Positions 33,445 through 43,782 are shown, numbered from the stretch's first letter. The stretch: 64,000 nucleotides of DNA from CAZAMB01 sp964501365 (GCA_964501365.1 CAZCST010000008.1:62001-126000); one strand, 5' to 3'. Numbers and translations are program-made. Notes: generated by a model not told the origin, from the sequence alone.

Positions 33445-36400
33445 TCACGGGCTCGGGCACACAGGCAGGTTCTTGGCATTCCATATCCCGAAGTTATTCG
33501 CCCCATTCAAAAGATCGATCTCCGTAAGCAGGTCGGGCGCACCACAAATAGCGCTTCGATCGATATCACATTGTGCGAGCGGCAGAGGTGGCACACGAAT
33601 ACCATTGAGATTATCGACAAGTACGAGGATGTCCGCCGGCGACGACGTGCGGTCGCCGTTGGCATCCGCCGGAAGGAACCCGATGCATTTTTTCAGATTG
33701 GCCGGCGTGTAGGTAAAACAGGTCCAGGCCCCCGGTGGAATCGGACTGTTGAGATTAAGCCGGATCGTCGTTCCAGTTGGTATGACCGAGGAAATCGCGG
33801 GCACGGCAGGCGGCGTACCATTCGCGGCAACGCTCACTGCATAGTCGGCAATGGTTTGCCCGGTCGTGTCACAATCAAACGTCAAATCGATGTAGTTCCA
33901 TCCCTGAGGCGTCCCCGGCGTATTCGGAGGATAGGGACGCCGCGCGTCGATTGCGCAATTCGTTGGATCTGTGCCGGTGATTGCGGTGCATTGGGGGAGA
34001 GCCTGGCAAGTGTTGACATCGCACGCAACATTGTCGCCCTTATAAGCTCCTGCGCATCCAGCTTCCGTAGTTACCGAGCAAACGGCGCCGTTACAACATG
34101 CTCCCGTGGCGGGTGGCGCAGGACAGGTGTCGACGTCGCAGATCACGTCGTCGCCCTTGTATGAGCCACCACTCAAATTACACGCGGATTGCGTCTTGGA
34201 TGCGCAAATGGATCCATTGCAGCACGCGCCGGTAGGCGGCGCAGGACACGTCGCTTCATCACACGCGACGTCGTCGCCCTTATACGAGCCGCCGCCTGAA
34301 TTACACGAGGCTTGGGTTTTGACAGAGCAAATTGTCTCGTTGCAGCAAGCGCCGGTGGGCAGCGCCGGGCAGGTGTCCAGAGCGCAGGCGACTTCCGTGC
34401 CCTTATAATCGCCGCCATCGGCAAGACAGGCCGTTTGAGTTCGTTTCTTGCAACCGTCAACAGGCAGACAGCAGGCACCGGAAAGGCAGACGCCCGGAGC
34501 GCACTGGACACCGACGCCTTTGAAGTCGCCTGCAATCCCAGCACACGTCCCGGCGGTCGTATTCAAGCACGTGCCCGTGACGGCACAGCAGGCCCCACGT
34601 TGATCACAATGCTGGGTCGCGCACGTTGATCCCGCACCGCCGAATGCTCCGCCCAGCGTCGTACATTGCGCCTGCGTTTGATCATCCAGGCATTCTCCAT
34701 TGCCCCGACAGCAGGCGCCGTACCCAGGGCATGTAGTCGCCGGGGCCGAGCAGTCCGAGTCATCGCCTCGATACGTTCCGCCATCGGCATTGCATTGCGT
34801 GGCGGATTTCATCGTGCAGTCGCCGGCAGCTGTCCCGCAGCAGGCTCCGGCCGAATTACTGCAGACATTGGCGGAACAAGTGGTTTGGCCGACTACCGGC
34901 GTGCCGCCACGGGCAGTGCAGGCATTGCCGGTGATGACTTCGCATGATCCGTTATTGAAACAGCATCGAGAGAGTAGATTCGTGCATTGATTCGGGGCGA
35001 TCGTCGCACACGTGCCCGTCGAAATGAAATTGCCCTGGATCCATGGAGCCGTGCAAACCGCCTGCGTGGTATTCATACAACCGCCATCGGGCAGACAGCA
35101 GGCCTTGTAAAGCGTCTCGGCACCGCAGTCTCCATCAAATGGACACGTTGTTCCGTCGCCGCGGTAGACCATCTTCGGGAATCCCTGGGGATCGTATGTG
35201 CATAATTCTCGCTCTTCGAACTCTGAGCAAAAATCAAGGCCGGTGAACCCGTAGCAACACGCACCGCCGCACGTCTCGCTAAAGCAGCGTGTACCAGCAC
35301 CATGGAAAATCCCGTTGCTTCCTGTGCAGCCAGATTGTGTTCGATCGACGCAACCTCCGGTCACACAGCACGCACCTTTGCACTTATGCGTGTTCGGATC
35401 GCAATTTGTGCCATCACCGCCATATGTTCCCCCGCCTGCAACGCATTCCGTTTCGCATTTGAGGCTACACGTCGTCCCGTTGCAGCACGCGCCGACCAGC
35501 TTCGGGCAAAGCACCGAATCATCGCCGGGACAGCTCACACCCGCCCAGAAGTTGATCCCACCTGCTGCCGTGCATGTCTCGGCAACATAATTGTCCCCGC
35601 ACTTGGCCGCGAACCCGTTGGCGGAATTATCGCAATCAAAACAACAGGCCCCGAACTCGCAAATCGTATCCTTGCAGGTTGTTCGCTGGCCGTGAAAGAA
35701 ACTCCCCTGCCCGACACATTGGCTTTCGAGAAGATTCTCGCAGCGGGGTTCCACGCCATCCGAAAGGCAGCAGGCCCCCACAGTCGGCACGAAGCAAATC
35801 TGCATGGAGTATGCACCGCCGGTGAACTCCGTCAGACTGGTCAGGTTCGCTGGCAACGGCGGTTGGTTCGGCGGAACAAGAGTGGCGGACACCGACGCCA
35901 GCGTCGAGCCTTCTTCCAGAGGCTTGGGATAGGTGCTCGTGTCGCGTCCGAATTTGATCGTTTCGGGACCCCAGGAAAAGCCGATGGCGTAGTCGCCCGG
36001 AGGTAGCTCGACGCCCGCACCATTGCCAATCAAGCCGCTGGAATAATAGGCGGCCGTGTTAACCCCAAGACCCACCGCGTTGGCTACGAAGAGGTAACCC
36101 TGAGTCGGACTGCTCGAATTGAGATCGACTTCCACATAGCTGCCGTCGGCCTGCTTCTTGTGTACGGAGACGAACAGATTCGCAGTGCCCGCAAAGGCCA
36201 GTTGCATTTTGACTTCCCGAAGGAAAACGCCGTTTTCGGTGATTCGATAGAGATTGCCCCGGAAACGGTCGGCAAATTGGAAAGTGGACCCGAACCCGCC
36301 CACCGTTTCGCAATTCTCGCCTGCCGCGATTTCGCCCTCGTCGTCGGTGGGTTCGTATGGCACTTCGCCGCCGGCATCCGGGTCGAATTCGCGGTCAACC

Positions 36401-36510
36401 TGCCGTGTGGGAGCCTTTGCACCTGCGCGGGCGACCTGCGCCATTGCCAACCCACATCCCAGGGCAAGCACACCGGCAAACAATCCAATACCAAAGCGAA
36501 GTTTTTGCAT
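33445..36510 (-). CDS. Giant secreted Cys-rich repeat protein with C-terminal dockerin
   Basis: The signal peptide (FGIGLFAGVLALGCGLAMA) leads into a beta-type N-terminal domain (about 45-245). Fourteen tandem Cys-rich modules follow, of the form GACC...C...TQ..C...GG.Y.GD...C, each with about 6 Cys and about 38-45 residues. The last four modules are nearly identical in their second half (GGSYKGDDV). The C-terminus is a type I dockerin with two EF-hand loops: DANGDRTSSPADIL and DIDRSAICGAPDLLTEIDLL. The 1021-aa protein is thus exported, disulfide-bonded and Ca-dependent, able to dock to a cohesin. The start ATG at 36510 has AGGTG upstream. The same GACC module occurs once in the protein at 60719-63787. 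Confidence 0.87.
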   Translation of the reverse strand: MQKLRFGIGLFAGVLALGCGLAMAQVARAGAKAPTRQVDREFDPDAGGEVPYEPTDDEGEIAAGENCETVGGFGSTFQFADRFRGNLYRITENGVFLREVKMQLAFAGTANLFVSVHKKQADGSYVEVDLNSSSPTQGYLFVANAVGLGVNTAAYYSSGLIGNGAGVELPPGDYAIGFSWGPETIKFGRDTSTYPKPLEEGSTLASVSATLVPPNQPPLPANLTSLTEFTGGAYSMQICFVPTVGACCLSDGVEPRCENLLESQCVGQGSFFHGQRTTCKDTICEFGACCFDCDNSANGFAAKCGDNYVAETCTAAGGINFWAGVSCPGDDSVLCPKLVGACCNGTTCSLKCETECVAGGGTYGGDGTNCDPNTHKCKGACCVTGGCVDRTQSGCTGSNGIFHGAGTRCFSETCGGACCYGFTGLDFCSEFEERELCTYDPQGFPKMVYRGDGTTCPFDGDCGAETLYKACCLPDGGCMNTTQAVCTAPWIQGNFISTGTCATIAPNQCTNLLSRCCFNNGSCEVITGNACTARGGTPVVGQTTCSANVCSNSAGACCGTAAGDCTMKSATQCNADGGTYRGDDSDCSAPATTCPGYGACCRGNGECLDDQTQAQCTTLGGAFGGAGSTCATQHCDQRGACCAVTGTCLNTTAGTCAGIAGDFKGVGVQCAPGVCLSGACCLPVDGCKKRTQTACLADGGDYKGTEVACALDTCPALPTGACCNETICSVKTQASCNSGGGSYKGDDVACDEATCPAPPTGACCNGSICASKTQSACNLSGGSYKGDDVICDVDTCPAPPATGACCNGAVCSVTTEAGCAGAYKGDNVACDVNTCQALPQCTAITGTDPTNCAIDARRPYPPNTPGTPQGWNYIDLTFDCDTTGQTIADYAVSVAANGTPPAVPAISSVIPTGTTIRLNLNSPIPPGAWTCFTYTPANLKKCIGFLPADANGDRTSSPADILVLVDNLNGIRVPPLPLAQCDIDRSAICGAPDLLTEIDLLNGANNFGIWNAKNLPVCPSP

Positions 36511-36739
36511 TTTCAAATTCACCTGAAAATCCCCGTCCCTAGTGGGAACTCGATTACGGCCATGTGCCATGAATCAACGCTTTGAGATAAGGAGGGTGAC
36601 GCCGGCCTGAGAATGGCGGCGCAAAACAGACCCCCTCCAGAGCCCCTCACGGATTATAGACAAAACCACCCCGGAAACCAACGAAATTCACAGCGGGGCT
36701 GGCGATGCAGTTACCGGACGGTGGACCGCGACGAAACGC

Positions 36740-39700
36740 CTAGTCGTTGTTTACGTCCGTGTACCGGCCAACCGTGCGCTCGCCGATGCGCCTCGGGCGA
36801 GGCTGGCCCTGCAGAACGGGCAGGCGGTCGATGGTTTCCTGGAAGCGGATAGCCCGGGAATCAGTGTCCTGAAGCCTCTGGGCCGGATCGGTAATTGCTT
36901 GATCGTCGGCCCCGCGAATCTGACCATAGACCGTGAACACATGCGAGCGAACGCTCACCCAATCACCGAGGGCGATAAGGAGCGCCGCGGCATCGACGAA
37001 ATCTATTTTGTTGTTATCCAATGCAGGATTGGATAGAACCGTATCGATACCGACTTTTCCGCCATCGATTCGCGCATTAGCGGCGGCGTTAATATTACGG
37101 ACATTGGCCAATTCACCCACGGACATAAACCCGGTGCCGCGTCGGAAAAAAGGAGCGGGATTGGACCAGCCACGCCCAAATGTCACATTGTTCGTGCCAA
37201 ATGGCACTCCTGGATTCCCATTGTCGTAGTTACCTGTGCCCGGAATTTCGCGCGCATCTCGGTAGGCTACAATACCCTGTGCAAGCTCCGCACCAATTGG
37301 CTGAGCCTTAGTTAAATCGGTGGGAGTGGGATCTGGATAGATGGCGACGACCCGCTCTCTCACAGAAAGCGGCAATCCAGCGAGTTTCTCGGGTGGCACC
37401 AGCGGTAGTCCGGCCAGCACTTTCCAAGGTGCGGCGTTGATGTTGATGCGGCCATGCACACGGAGGCCACCCTCATCCACCTTGGGCATATAGGACGACT
37501 TACAGGGAACATCAGGATCAGAACAATCAAAGGTGTAAGGCCCGCCATTCGACAACGGCAAGGCAGTGAAATAATCGAAGATCAGCTGCCCCCACGGTAG
37601 CATGTTCAGACCGCCCGAATGCGCTGTACTGTTTGGATCGCTTGGGTCCCAATATGGTGCATAATAGGGAGCGACATGGTGAGCGAAATTCTGTTCTAAT
37701 GGATTGGCCGGATTGGGAACTCCGGTATCGAAAATCGGCATACGGCCATTGTCGATCTGATTCCGCGAAAGAATGGTCACCTCGCTCGCTCCTGTAGTAC
37801 CGGCCACGAAATATTTGAGCGTCGAGTCAAGCCATTGGTTTCCGGACAAGTGCGTCACAACGGTGCTTAGCTCGCTAAGCGGTCTGTTCGCGTCGCGCAT
37901 GATCAGGAGGAGTGAGCCCGTTGTTGGAAACGCCGTAGCAAACTTCCCGTCGGTGTGTTGCGGACTACCAGCTGCACTCCCGGCCAGGTCCATGTTCACG
38001 GGGTGCATTTCAACATTAACATTATCTTCAGCGTTCCACGTACCTAATGACGCATCGCCAGGTGTAGTCCGCTCCTGGAAATATGGCATCACCCCCATCC
38101 AAAGAGAATTGCCTTGGGCAGGATCTTTGACTACCCGCTGCGCTGAAAATCGAAGAGTCTGTGGAGGAACGATTGGCGGCGGTGTCCATCCGGGACCATA
38201 GCGTCCAATATTTGTGCCGACCACTTCAAACTGATCAAGGACAATATCCGTCGGATCGGTGTCGCCATCGAATAGCACAGTTCGCACGAGATAGATTACT
38301 GATCCGTTCTCGAAACGTAAGTTGCTGTATGGCGCGGAGTTTGCTGGTGTTGACGTCCCGCCGAACACGTCTCCTGGAGGCCCATTGTACGCGACAAAGA
38401 ACGGACTTCCAACAAGAGAGGAAGGAACTGAGCCGTTCTGTAACCTGATGCGTTTTGGGTAATTCGCATTCGGTCCTGTCACATAAAGAGAATAGTAGTT
38501 GTTGGCACCTACATCCAAGTTGATTCCAAAGGAATAGGGATTGTACAATTCAACTGCCCAACCCTCCAGCACCGAAGGGTCTACGTCGGCATTTGCAAAT
38601 GTCACTACTTCGCTGATGAATGGCTGCCGCTCCCTGCCATAGACGTAAATGGGTTTGATGCACTGCCGAGTTGAAGGCGATAAATACGGTGCCGTATCCG
38701 GGCATACTTCGTTGTTCGGCTGATCGATGACAGGTTGGAGGTCAATTTCCTGCCCAGCGCGAACTTTGCAGTAGCCTGGACAGGGGTCGCCCGTAATCGG
38801 GTCGCAGGGTTTGTTGTGAACGATCGCACCTTGCGAGTCTACGCCCGTGCCCTCGCACGTTGGATAAAAAGATGCGTGCCGGAGCGCAATGCGAGTTGGT
38901 GAATCCGGCACTTCTCCGTTCGTTTGTTCCTGAACTTCATTGTCTACGTAATCAATGAGGTTGGCCGTCAACGAAGCCGCGACACGCGAGACCAGCGCCT
39001 CATTGCGTCGTTGCCCGGTAAGTGAATCGACGCACCGGCGCGTATTCGGGTCACAGAGAAAATCGCCCGGTGCGCAGTCGGAACTGGCCGTGCACTCAAA
39101 ATCATCCCAGTACGGTGCGACACTCGTGCATTTCCCGGCTCCTCCCACCAATCTGCAATATTCCCCCGAATCACAGTCGGCTATTGCCGTGCAGTCCTTG
39201 CGATCTTCCCATCTGGCTCCGATTACATTGTACAAAAGCATCAGAAACGTATCGTGAATCGTATGTTCAATGCGCTGCTTCCAATGCTCCCGTTTGATGG
39301 GATCAGGTTCGTACGCAGACTGAGGAAAATAGCTGAATTGTTCATCGAGCCACTGCATGCTCAGTTGTACCCGGCCCATGGAAAACCTTGGTTCACATTC
39401 CGGATCAGCCGGACAGCAACGCGGATCGTGCGTATTGCGATCTTGCTGTTCCGCAAGGTCGGAGGGATAGGTGACCATCTCAAATGGCACCAAACCCCGG
39501 CAGTCATCCGGATCAAATGCGGCCCAGTTCGCTTCGACCATGGCCTGTCGGATGTCTTTTCTGCCTCCGGGCGTGTCAACCATCGTGGTGCGGGCCAGCA
39601 AGTCATCATGACTGATCGTCGTGACCAGATGCCGCCGATCATAAGACGGACCCACCACGCCAGGCCCTCCAGCGAAATTCCATCCCAGCGTCAGGGGGCT

Positions 39701-40954
39701 GGCATTCGCCGTTGCAGGGTCCATCATCGCGGGCCAATAGGGTCTGTTCGGGTCGAATTGAGGAACGACTTCGCTTGCTGAAAAGACTGTGAATCTATGC
39801 TTTGTAGATGCTGACTCGAACTTCCCGGCTGTGACGCCACCATTGTCCCAGTCCGGCCAAAAGAGCATCCAGCCCATATCCGGGTTGTTCGTCGCTCCCG
39901 GAATCGGATTGCCGTGCAGAAGCGATGCCTGGAATTCACGCGGCGGAATGTTGTTTCGCCGCCGCAGCAATGGCTCCTCGATCGCCGGCACATACGCGAC
40001 TAGATCTTGGGTAGGACTGTGCCGAAATCCACCCAAATCCGGATTGCTGTCGGGCTGATTGGGCGTAGGCCAATAAACCTGCCCCGTGTCTGTGTCTTTG
40101 GGAAAATCAAACACATTCTGGATCAGCGTTGGATGCGCGTCGTTCAGATCCACCATGCCGCCGTGCGGGACAACGCGCAGGGCCACTGAGATTTTGCCCG
40201 ACAAATTGGAGGCCGGATTCACGCGGGCGGCCAAATCCGCAAGCTGCGTGTCCGATAGGCCCATCGACTTCGCATCGACCAACAATGAATCGACGATTCC
40301 ATCGCCATCGGCATCGGCCACTCGTGGCATGTCACATTCACCCGGCGCAGGACAGGTATTGATGAGATCGCAGACATTACCGTCGCTGGGCCCGCCCTTG
40401 CAACGGCCCAAGGGGTTTGAAAAATATCCCGGAGACGTCGGGATCGGAACGATGTTACTTTCTATGGGTGCGCCGTTAGGCAGGTTCGTGTCGATCGCAA
40501 AATAACCGGACATCTGCGGGCTCACCGATCCGGTGGATTCGTCCTTACCATTGAAGTAACCACTCCAAGAAAGGCGCATTACATCGTCGCCGCTGTTCAA
40601 TACATTGTCAGAGCCGGGGTCGACGGAAACGTAATACGGCTCGATCGGACTGAAGGTGTTTTGGACCCCGGGCATTTCTGCGAAGGCGGAGCCGCTCAGC
40701 GCCAGCGAACTATCCCCAAATGGCACGCCCGGCGAGGCCATCACCGCATTGCGAATCACCGACCCCACGCTTTCGACCGCCGCGTCCACGCCGCCATCGC
40801 TTTGGGCACGCTGCTTTTCGGCGGAGATCATGTCGGCCTCAAAGTTCATCGTGGCCAGAAACGCCACGCCGACGACGAACAGAATTCCCAGCAAGGTCAT
40901 GACGAGAACGAGCACGCTCGCACGGCGAGCGCGGTGAATTGGCAATGCGGTCAT
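36740..40954 (-). CDS. Giant GspK-like minor pseudopilin, about 1400 aa
   Basis: The N-terminus is a pilin-like leader and helix (RRASVLVLVMTLLGILFVVG). The C-terminal part includes the GspK-like segment GRININAAPWKVLAGLPL. GspK is usually about 320 aa; this protein has about 1404 aa, with a large middle carrying Cys-rich Ca-binding-like loops (DADGDGIVDSLLVDA; several CxxxxDC clusters). It should sit at the tip of a pseudopilus. The ATG at 40954 is chosen; a TTG at 40987 would overlap the upstream gene and translate a repeat-derived LPNYQ segment. It follows a GspJ-like gene by 22 nt, consistent with a GspJ-GspK tip complex. Confidence 0.8.
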   Translation of the reverse strand: MTALPIHRARRASVLVLVMTLLGILFVVGVAFLATMNFEADMISAEKQRAQSDGGVDAAVESVGSVIRNAVMASPGVPFGDSSLALSGSAFAEMPGVQNTFSPIEPYYVSVDPGSDNVLNSGDDVMRLSWSGYFNGKDESTGSVSPQMSGYFAIDTNLPNGAPIESNIVPIPTSPGYFSNPLGRCKGGPSDGNVCDLINTCPAPGECDMPRVADADGDGIVDSLLVDAKSMGLSDTQLADLAARVNPASNLSGKISVALRVVPHGGMVDLNDAHPTLIQNVFDFPKDTDTGQVYWPTPNQPDSNPDLGGFRHSPTQDLVAYVPAIEEPLLRRRNNIPPREFQASLLHGNPIPGATNNPDMGWMLFWPDWDNGGVTAGKFESASTKHRFTVFSASEVVPQFDPNRPYWPAMMDPATANASPLTLGWNFAGGPGVVGPSYDRRHLVTTISHDDLLARTTMVDTPGGRKDIRQAMVEANWAAFDPDDCRGLVPFEMVTYPSDLAEQQDRNTHDPRCCPADPECEPRFSMGRVQLSMQWLDEQFSYFPQSAYEPDPIKREHWKQRIEHTIHDTFLMLLYNVIGARWEDRKDCTAIADCDSGEYCRLVGGAGKCTSVAPYWDDFECTASSDCAPGDFLCDPNTRRCVDSLTGQRRNEALVSRVAASLTANLIDYVDNEVQEQTNGEVPDSPTRIALRHASFYPTCEGTGVDSQGAIVHNKPCDPITGDPCPGYCKVRAGQEIDLQPVIDQPNNEVCPDTAPYLSPSTRQCIKPIYVYGRERQPFISEVVTFANADVDPSVLEGWAVELYNPYSFGINLDVGANNYYSLYVTGPNANYPKRIRLQNGSVPSSLVGSPFFVAYNGPPGDVFGGTSTPANSAPYSNLRFENGSVIYLVRTVLFDGDTDPTDIVLDQFEVVGTNIGRYGPGWTPPPIVPPQTLRFSAQRVVKDPAQGNSLWMGVMPYFQERTTPGDASLGTWNAEDNVNVEMHPVNMDLAGSAAGSPQHTDGKFATAFPTTGSLLLIMRDANRPLSELSTVVTHLSGNQWLDSTLKYFVAGTTGASEVTILSRNQIDNGRMPIFDTGVPNPANPLEQNFAHHVAPYYAPYWDPSDPNSTAHSGGLNMLPWGQLIFDYFTALPLSNGGPYTFDCSDPDVPCKSSYMPKVDEGGLRVHGRININAAPWKVLAGLPLVPPEKLAGLPLSVRERVVAIYPDPTPTDLTKAQPIGAELAQGIVAYRDAREIPGTGNYDNGNPGVPFGTNNVTFGRGWSNPAPFFRRGTGFMSVGELANVRNINAAANARIDGGKVGIDTVLSNPALDNNKIDFVDAAALLIALGDWVSVRSHVFTVYGQIRGADDQAITDPAQRLQDTDSRAIRFQETIDRLPVLQGQPRPRRIGERTVGRYTDVNND

Positions 40955-40955
40955 C

Positions 40956-40970
40956 TGGTAATTTGGTAAT
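40956..40970 (+). repeat. Short tandem repeat of the TAATTTGG family
   Basis: TGGTAATTTGGTAAT lies in the spacer between the GspJ-like stop and the GspK-like start. It belongs to the same family as 44297-44332. Confidence 0.55.
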
Positions 40971-40976
40971 ATCACG

Positions 40977-42503
40977 TCATCCACCAATTGGAATTATCAT
41001 CACATGCCGGATCGGTCGCTCAAGGCGGCCCTCGCGGTCGTACAAATCCACCGTAATTCGCAGCGCCCCCGGCCAGATATCATCTGGAGTCAGCTCGCCC
41101 GTATCGACATGGGGACGCGACGCCGTAAACACTGCCGTGTTGGGGCGTAATCCTGTCGGATCAAGTTTGGGCCATGCGATTGTCGGATCAGATGGCGGTT
41201 TGCCCGAAACATCACAGGTAACCCCTCGGAACCGATCAGCCAATGAATACGTGGAACCGTCTTCGTGTTGAGTCTGCTCGCACATGAGACTTTCCAATTT
41301 CGCCTTCAAACTCTTGGAGACCGCATCGGACTTGCTTTTCAGATCGTCGATTCGTTTTTGAAGGGAATAGAGCGGGTCTGGTCCCTTGAAAGTCAGTCGG
41401 GATGAATCACCGACGTCGCCTTGATCAATCCAAAACACATCGGACGTTTCGTTGAGTCGTTCACTAACAAACAAACTCCTCGGGTCGAGCGCCCACTCCA
41501 CTTTGAACGATGCACAATTCGGCAGAAAAAACGCCCCCATGCGATTAGACATCATCATCGGCGGAGTCGGGTCCATTCGACTTCGCAAGAACGGCTTATA
41601 CCACGTCGAATATGCCAGGCTGACGTTTCCGAAGATTTGTGGCAAGAACCAAGGCGCACCAACATAGTTGGTGCCGATAAGTTGTGGTTTCAAAACCAAT
41701 TGGTCGTAAGAGAAATTCCAAACCAAGTCGTCCTGCGACTCCAGGAATTTGCGATCATCCAAGCGTATGGGATCGTTCGGCGATGGAGTGGGCCGAGGGA
41801 CGGGCAAGACCAGAACACTTCGTCGAGAAAGGTGCCATTGATTGGCCGGAAACTTGGCACTGCTAGCCAAAACCGGATAGAGATTCGTCGAATCGACCGG
41901 AAAATTCCCCAAGGTCGGGTCGGCAACCATGTCGGGAACCATGTCGTAGGTTCCCGGTGTCGACGCATTAGGCTGATAGTCTGCCATTTCCGCATGACCG
42001 TAGACAACCTGTTGTAGACGCGAAGAAACTGCGGGGTTGACGGCGCTGGTGGCCTTTCGCGCGGTGAAGAACATGAGGATGTCCGCTCGCGGCTCGACCA
42101 TTTTTTCATAACCATTGGCAGCCAAGTCGGGCGTGCCGTCGGCCTTGAGCTTTTCACGTTCCAAGTCGCGGATGTGGCCGTAGCCGGTATCTGGTTTTCC
42201 GTCGTCGTCGGCCTCCTTGCCGGCCTGGGTCCAATAGGCGTTGACCGGATTCCCCTGGATGAGCATCAGCGACTGACCCGGCTGGACGTTGCGAAGGTCC
42301 TCGCGGAGCGTTTCTTCCAAGACGCGGAGCTGCTGTGTGACCTCCGTCAGAGCGGTCGCCTGTCCAGTGGATTTGATCGTGATGGAAAATACCTGACCGG
42401 CCAGGGCCATCATCAGAATCAGAATTCCGATCGAAATGACCAGCTCGGCCAGCGAAAATGCCGCCCGCCGCGAGCGGGGTGAGTTTCTAGACATTCCTAA
42501 CAT
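40977..42503 (-). CDS. GspJ/PilW-like minor pseudopilin, large (508 aa)
   Basis: A class III prepilin leader (SRRAAFSLAELVISIGILI) with Ala at -1 and Glu at +5 is followed by a helix rich in Thr/Gln/Leu (STGQATALTEVTQQLRVLEETLRED), typical of GspJ/PilW proteins. About 440 further residues form a periplasmic domain of unrecognised type. GspJ proteins are usually about 200 aa, so this one is enlarged, like its partner downstream. The start ATG at 42503 has GGTGGG upstream; ATG 42494 is an alternative. It is the first gene of a two-gene operon with the GspK-like giant. Confidence 0.8.
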   Translation of the reverse strand: MLGMSRNSPRSRRAAFSLAELVISIGILILMMALAGQVFSITIKSTGQATALTEVTQQLRVLEETLREDLRNVQPGQSLMLIQGNPVNAYWTQAGKEADDDGKPDTGYGHIRDLEREKLKADGTPDLAANGYEKMVEPRADILMFFTARKATSAVNPAVSSRLQQVVYGHAEMADYQPNASTPGTYDMVPDMVADPTLGNFPVDSTNLYPVLASSAKFPANQWHLSRRSVLVLPVPRPTPSPNDPIRLDDRKFLESQDDLVWNFSYDQLVLKPQLIGTNYVGAPWFLPQIFGNVSLAYSTWYKPFLRSRMDPTPPMMMSNRMGAFFLPNCASFKVEWALDPRSLFVSERLNETSDVFWIDQGDVGDSSRLTFKGPDPLYSLQKRIDDLKSKSDAVSKSLKAKLESLMCEQTQHEDGSTYSLADRFRGVTCDVSGKPPSDPTIAWPKLDPTGLRPNTAVFTASRPHVDTGELTPDDIWPGALRITVDLYDREGRLERPIRHVMIIPIGG

Positions 42504-42639
42504 CTATCCCACCAATAACTTACAACAAACCCGTGCTTCATCCCTGCCGGATCGCACCTTCTCACGGTTCATTATGAACGGACCTAAGTGTCGAGAATAG
42601 CAAGACTTTTGCATAGGTCCTATAGGACTTGGACTGAGG

Positions 42640-43782
42640 TCATCGACCTGTACGGGACGGAGTGCTTTCTTCGAAGAGCGCCAGGTACGTCGCGTAACGG
42701 TCGGGGTGAATTGCCCCCTCCTCGACCGCATCTTTTATGGCGCATTCCTCTTCGTAGACATGGGTGCAACTTGGGTACCGGCATTTTTCGACCAGCGGAA
42801 CGAATTCGACGAAATAGGCCTCCAACTCGTCGCGCGGAATGATGTTCAAGTCGAAGGAGCGGATTCCCGGGGTGTCCACGACGTAGCCGCCCATGTCCAG
42901 CTTCAATAACACTGCGGTTGTTGTCGTATGGGTTCCTTTTTCGGTCTGGGTGTGGACCTCGCCGATGCGGAGCTTGAGGCCCGGCTGTATGGCGTTGAGC
43001 AGCGAGCTCTTGCCGACGCCGCTTTGGCCCGCGACGACACTTGATTTCCCTTTCAGGGTGTCGCGCAGCTGGTCCATACCCTGCCCGGTTGTCGCACTGA
43101 CGCGAAGCACCCGGTAGCCGAGATTTTCATAGCGTTCCATCATTTCGCCCGCGAAATCATCCGTATCGAGGTCGATCTTGTTCATGCAGATGATGGGCTT
43201 CATACCGCCGGCGTGCGCGGAAATGATATAGCGGTCGATCAGATGCGGCTTGGGTTGCGGCTGGGCGGCTGAGGAAACAATGATGGCCTGATCGATGTTG
43301 GCGGCAATGGTCTGCACCCGCCGGCCGGCAAGCCGTTGAAGCTGCCCTGAGCGCGGTTCCACCAATTCAATGACGCCTTCTGATTCCTTGCCGACCTTGG
43401 GAGGCTCCATGACGAAGCCCACTCGATCCCCCACTGCAATCGACCCCCGTTCGGCGATCAATCGCGTGCGAATGATCCGCCGGATGGTACAGGGAATGAC
43501 TCGCGTCCCATCGTCCACGTCGGCGTACAAACCGCGCATGGCCACGACCACGCCGCGATGCAATTCTCCGGTTTCTTCGCCAACAATAATCGTGCGCTGG
43601 CGGGAAATGTCGCCCTTGGGAACGACGCTCTCGTTGCGGGCGGAATCGACATCCTGGCCCTCTGCGTCGCGGGCCCGCCCGGTCCAGTCGTTGTCGCGCC
43701 GCCGCGTGGACCGGTTCCGCCGAAACGGCACACGCACCTTCTCGCCTTTTGATTTTGGTTTCCGAGGCAGGTCATCGGGCAT
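42640..43782 (-). CDS. rsgA: Ribosome small subunit-dependent GTPase A (30S maturation)
   Basis: A circularly permuted GTPase that assists late assembly of the 30S subunit. In order: basic N-terminal tail (about 1-60), OB-fold domain (about 75-150), G4 NKID (201-204), G1 GQSGVGKS (252-259), G3 DTPG (about 301-304) and a zinc motif CRYPSCTHVYEEEC near residues 335-350. Length 380 aa; the extra charged N-terminal region is the only unusual trait. The gene lies 45 nt below the ferritin-like gene and is probably the end of the nuo transcript. Confidence 0.95.
   Translation of the reverse strand: MPDDLPRKPKSKGEKVRVPFRRNRSTRRRDNDWTGRARDAEGQDVDSARNESVVPKGDISRQRTIIVGEETGELHRGVVVAMRGLYADVDDGTRVIPCTIRRIIRTRLIAERGSIAVGDRVGFVMEPPKVGKESEGVIELVEPRSGQLQRLAGRRVQTIAANIDQAIIVSSAAQPQPKPHLIDRYIISAHAGGMKPIICMNKIDLDTDDFAGEMMERYENLGYRVLRVSATTGQGMDQLRDTLKGKSSVVAGQSGVGKSSLLNAIQPGLKLRIGEVHTQTEKGTHTTTTAVLLKLDMGGYVVDTPGIRSFDLNIIPRDELEAYFVEFVPLVEKCRYPSCTHVYEEECAIKDAVEEGAIHPDRYATYLALFEESTPSRTGR

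Noticed and set aside
42617..42628. 12-nt palindrome GTCCTATAGGAC downstream of rsgA
   Set aside because: Single short palindrome with no repeat copies seen and no T-run; too weak to call an operator or terminator.
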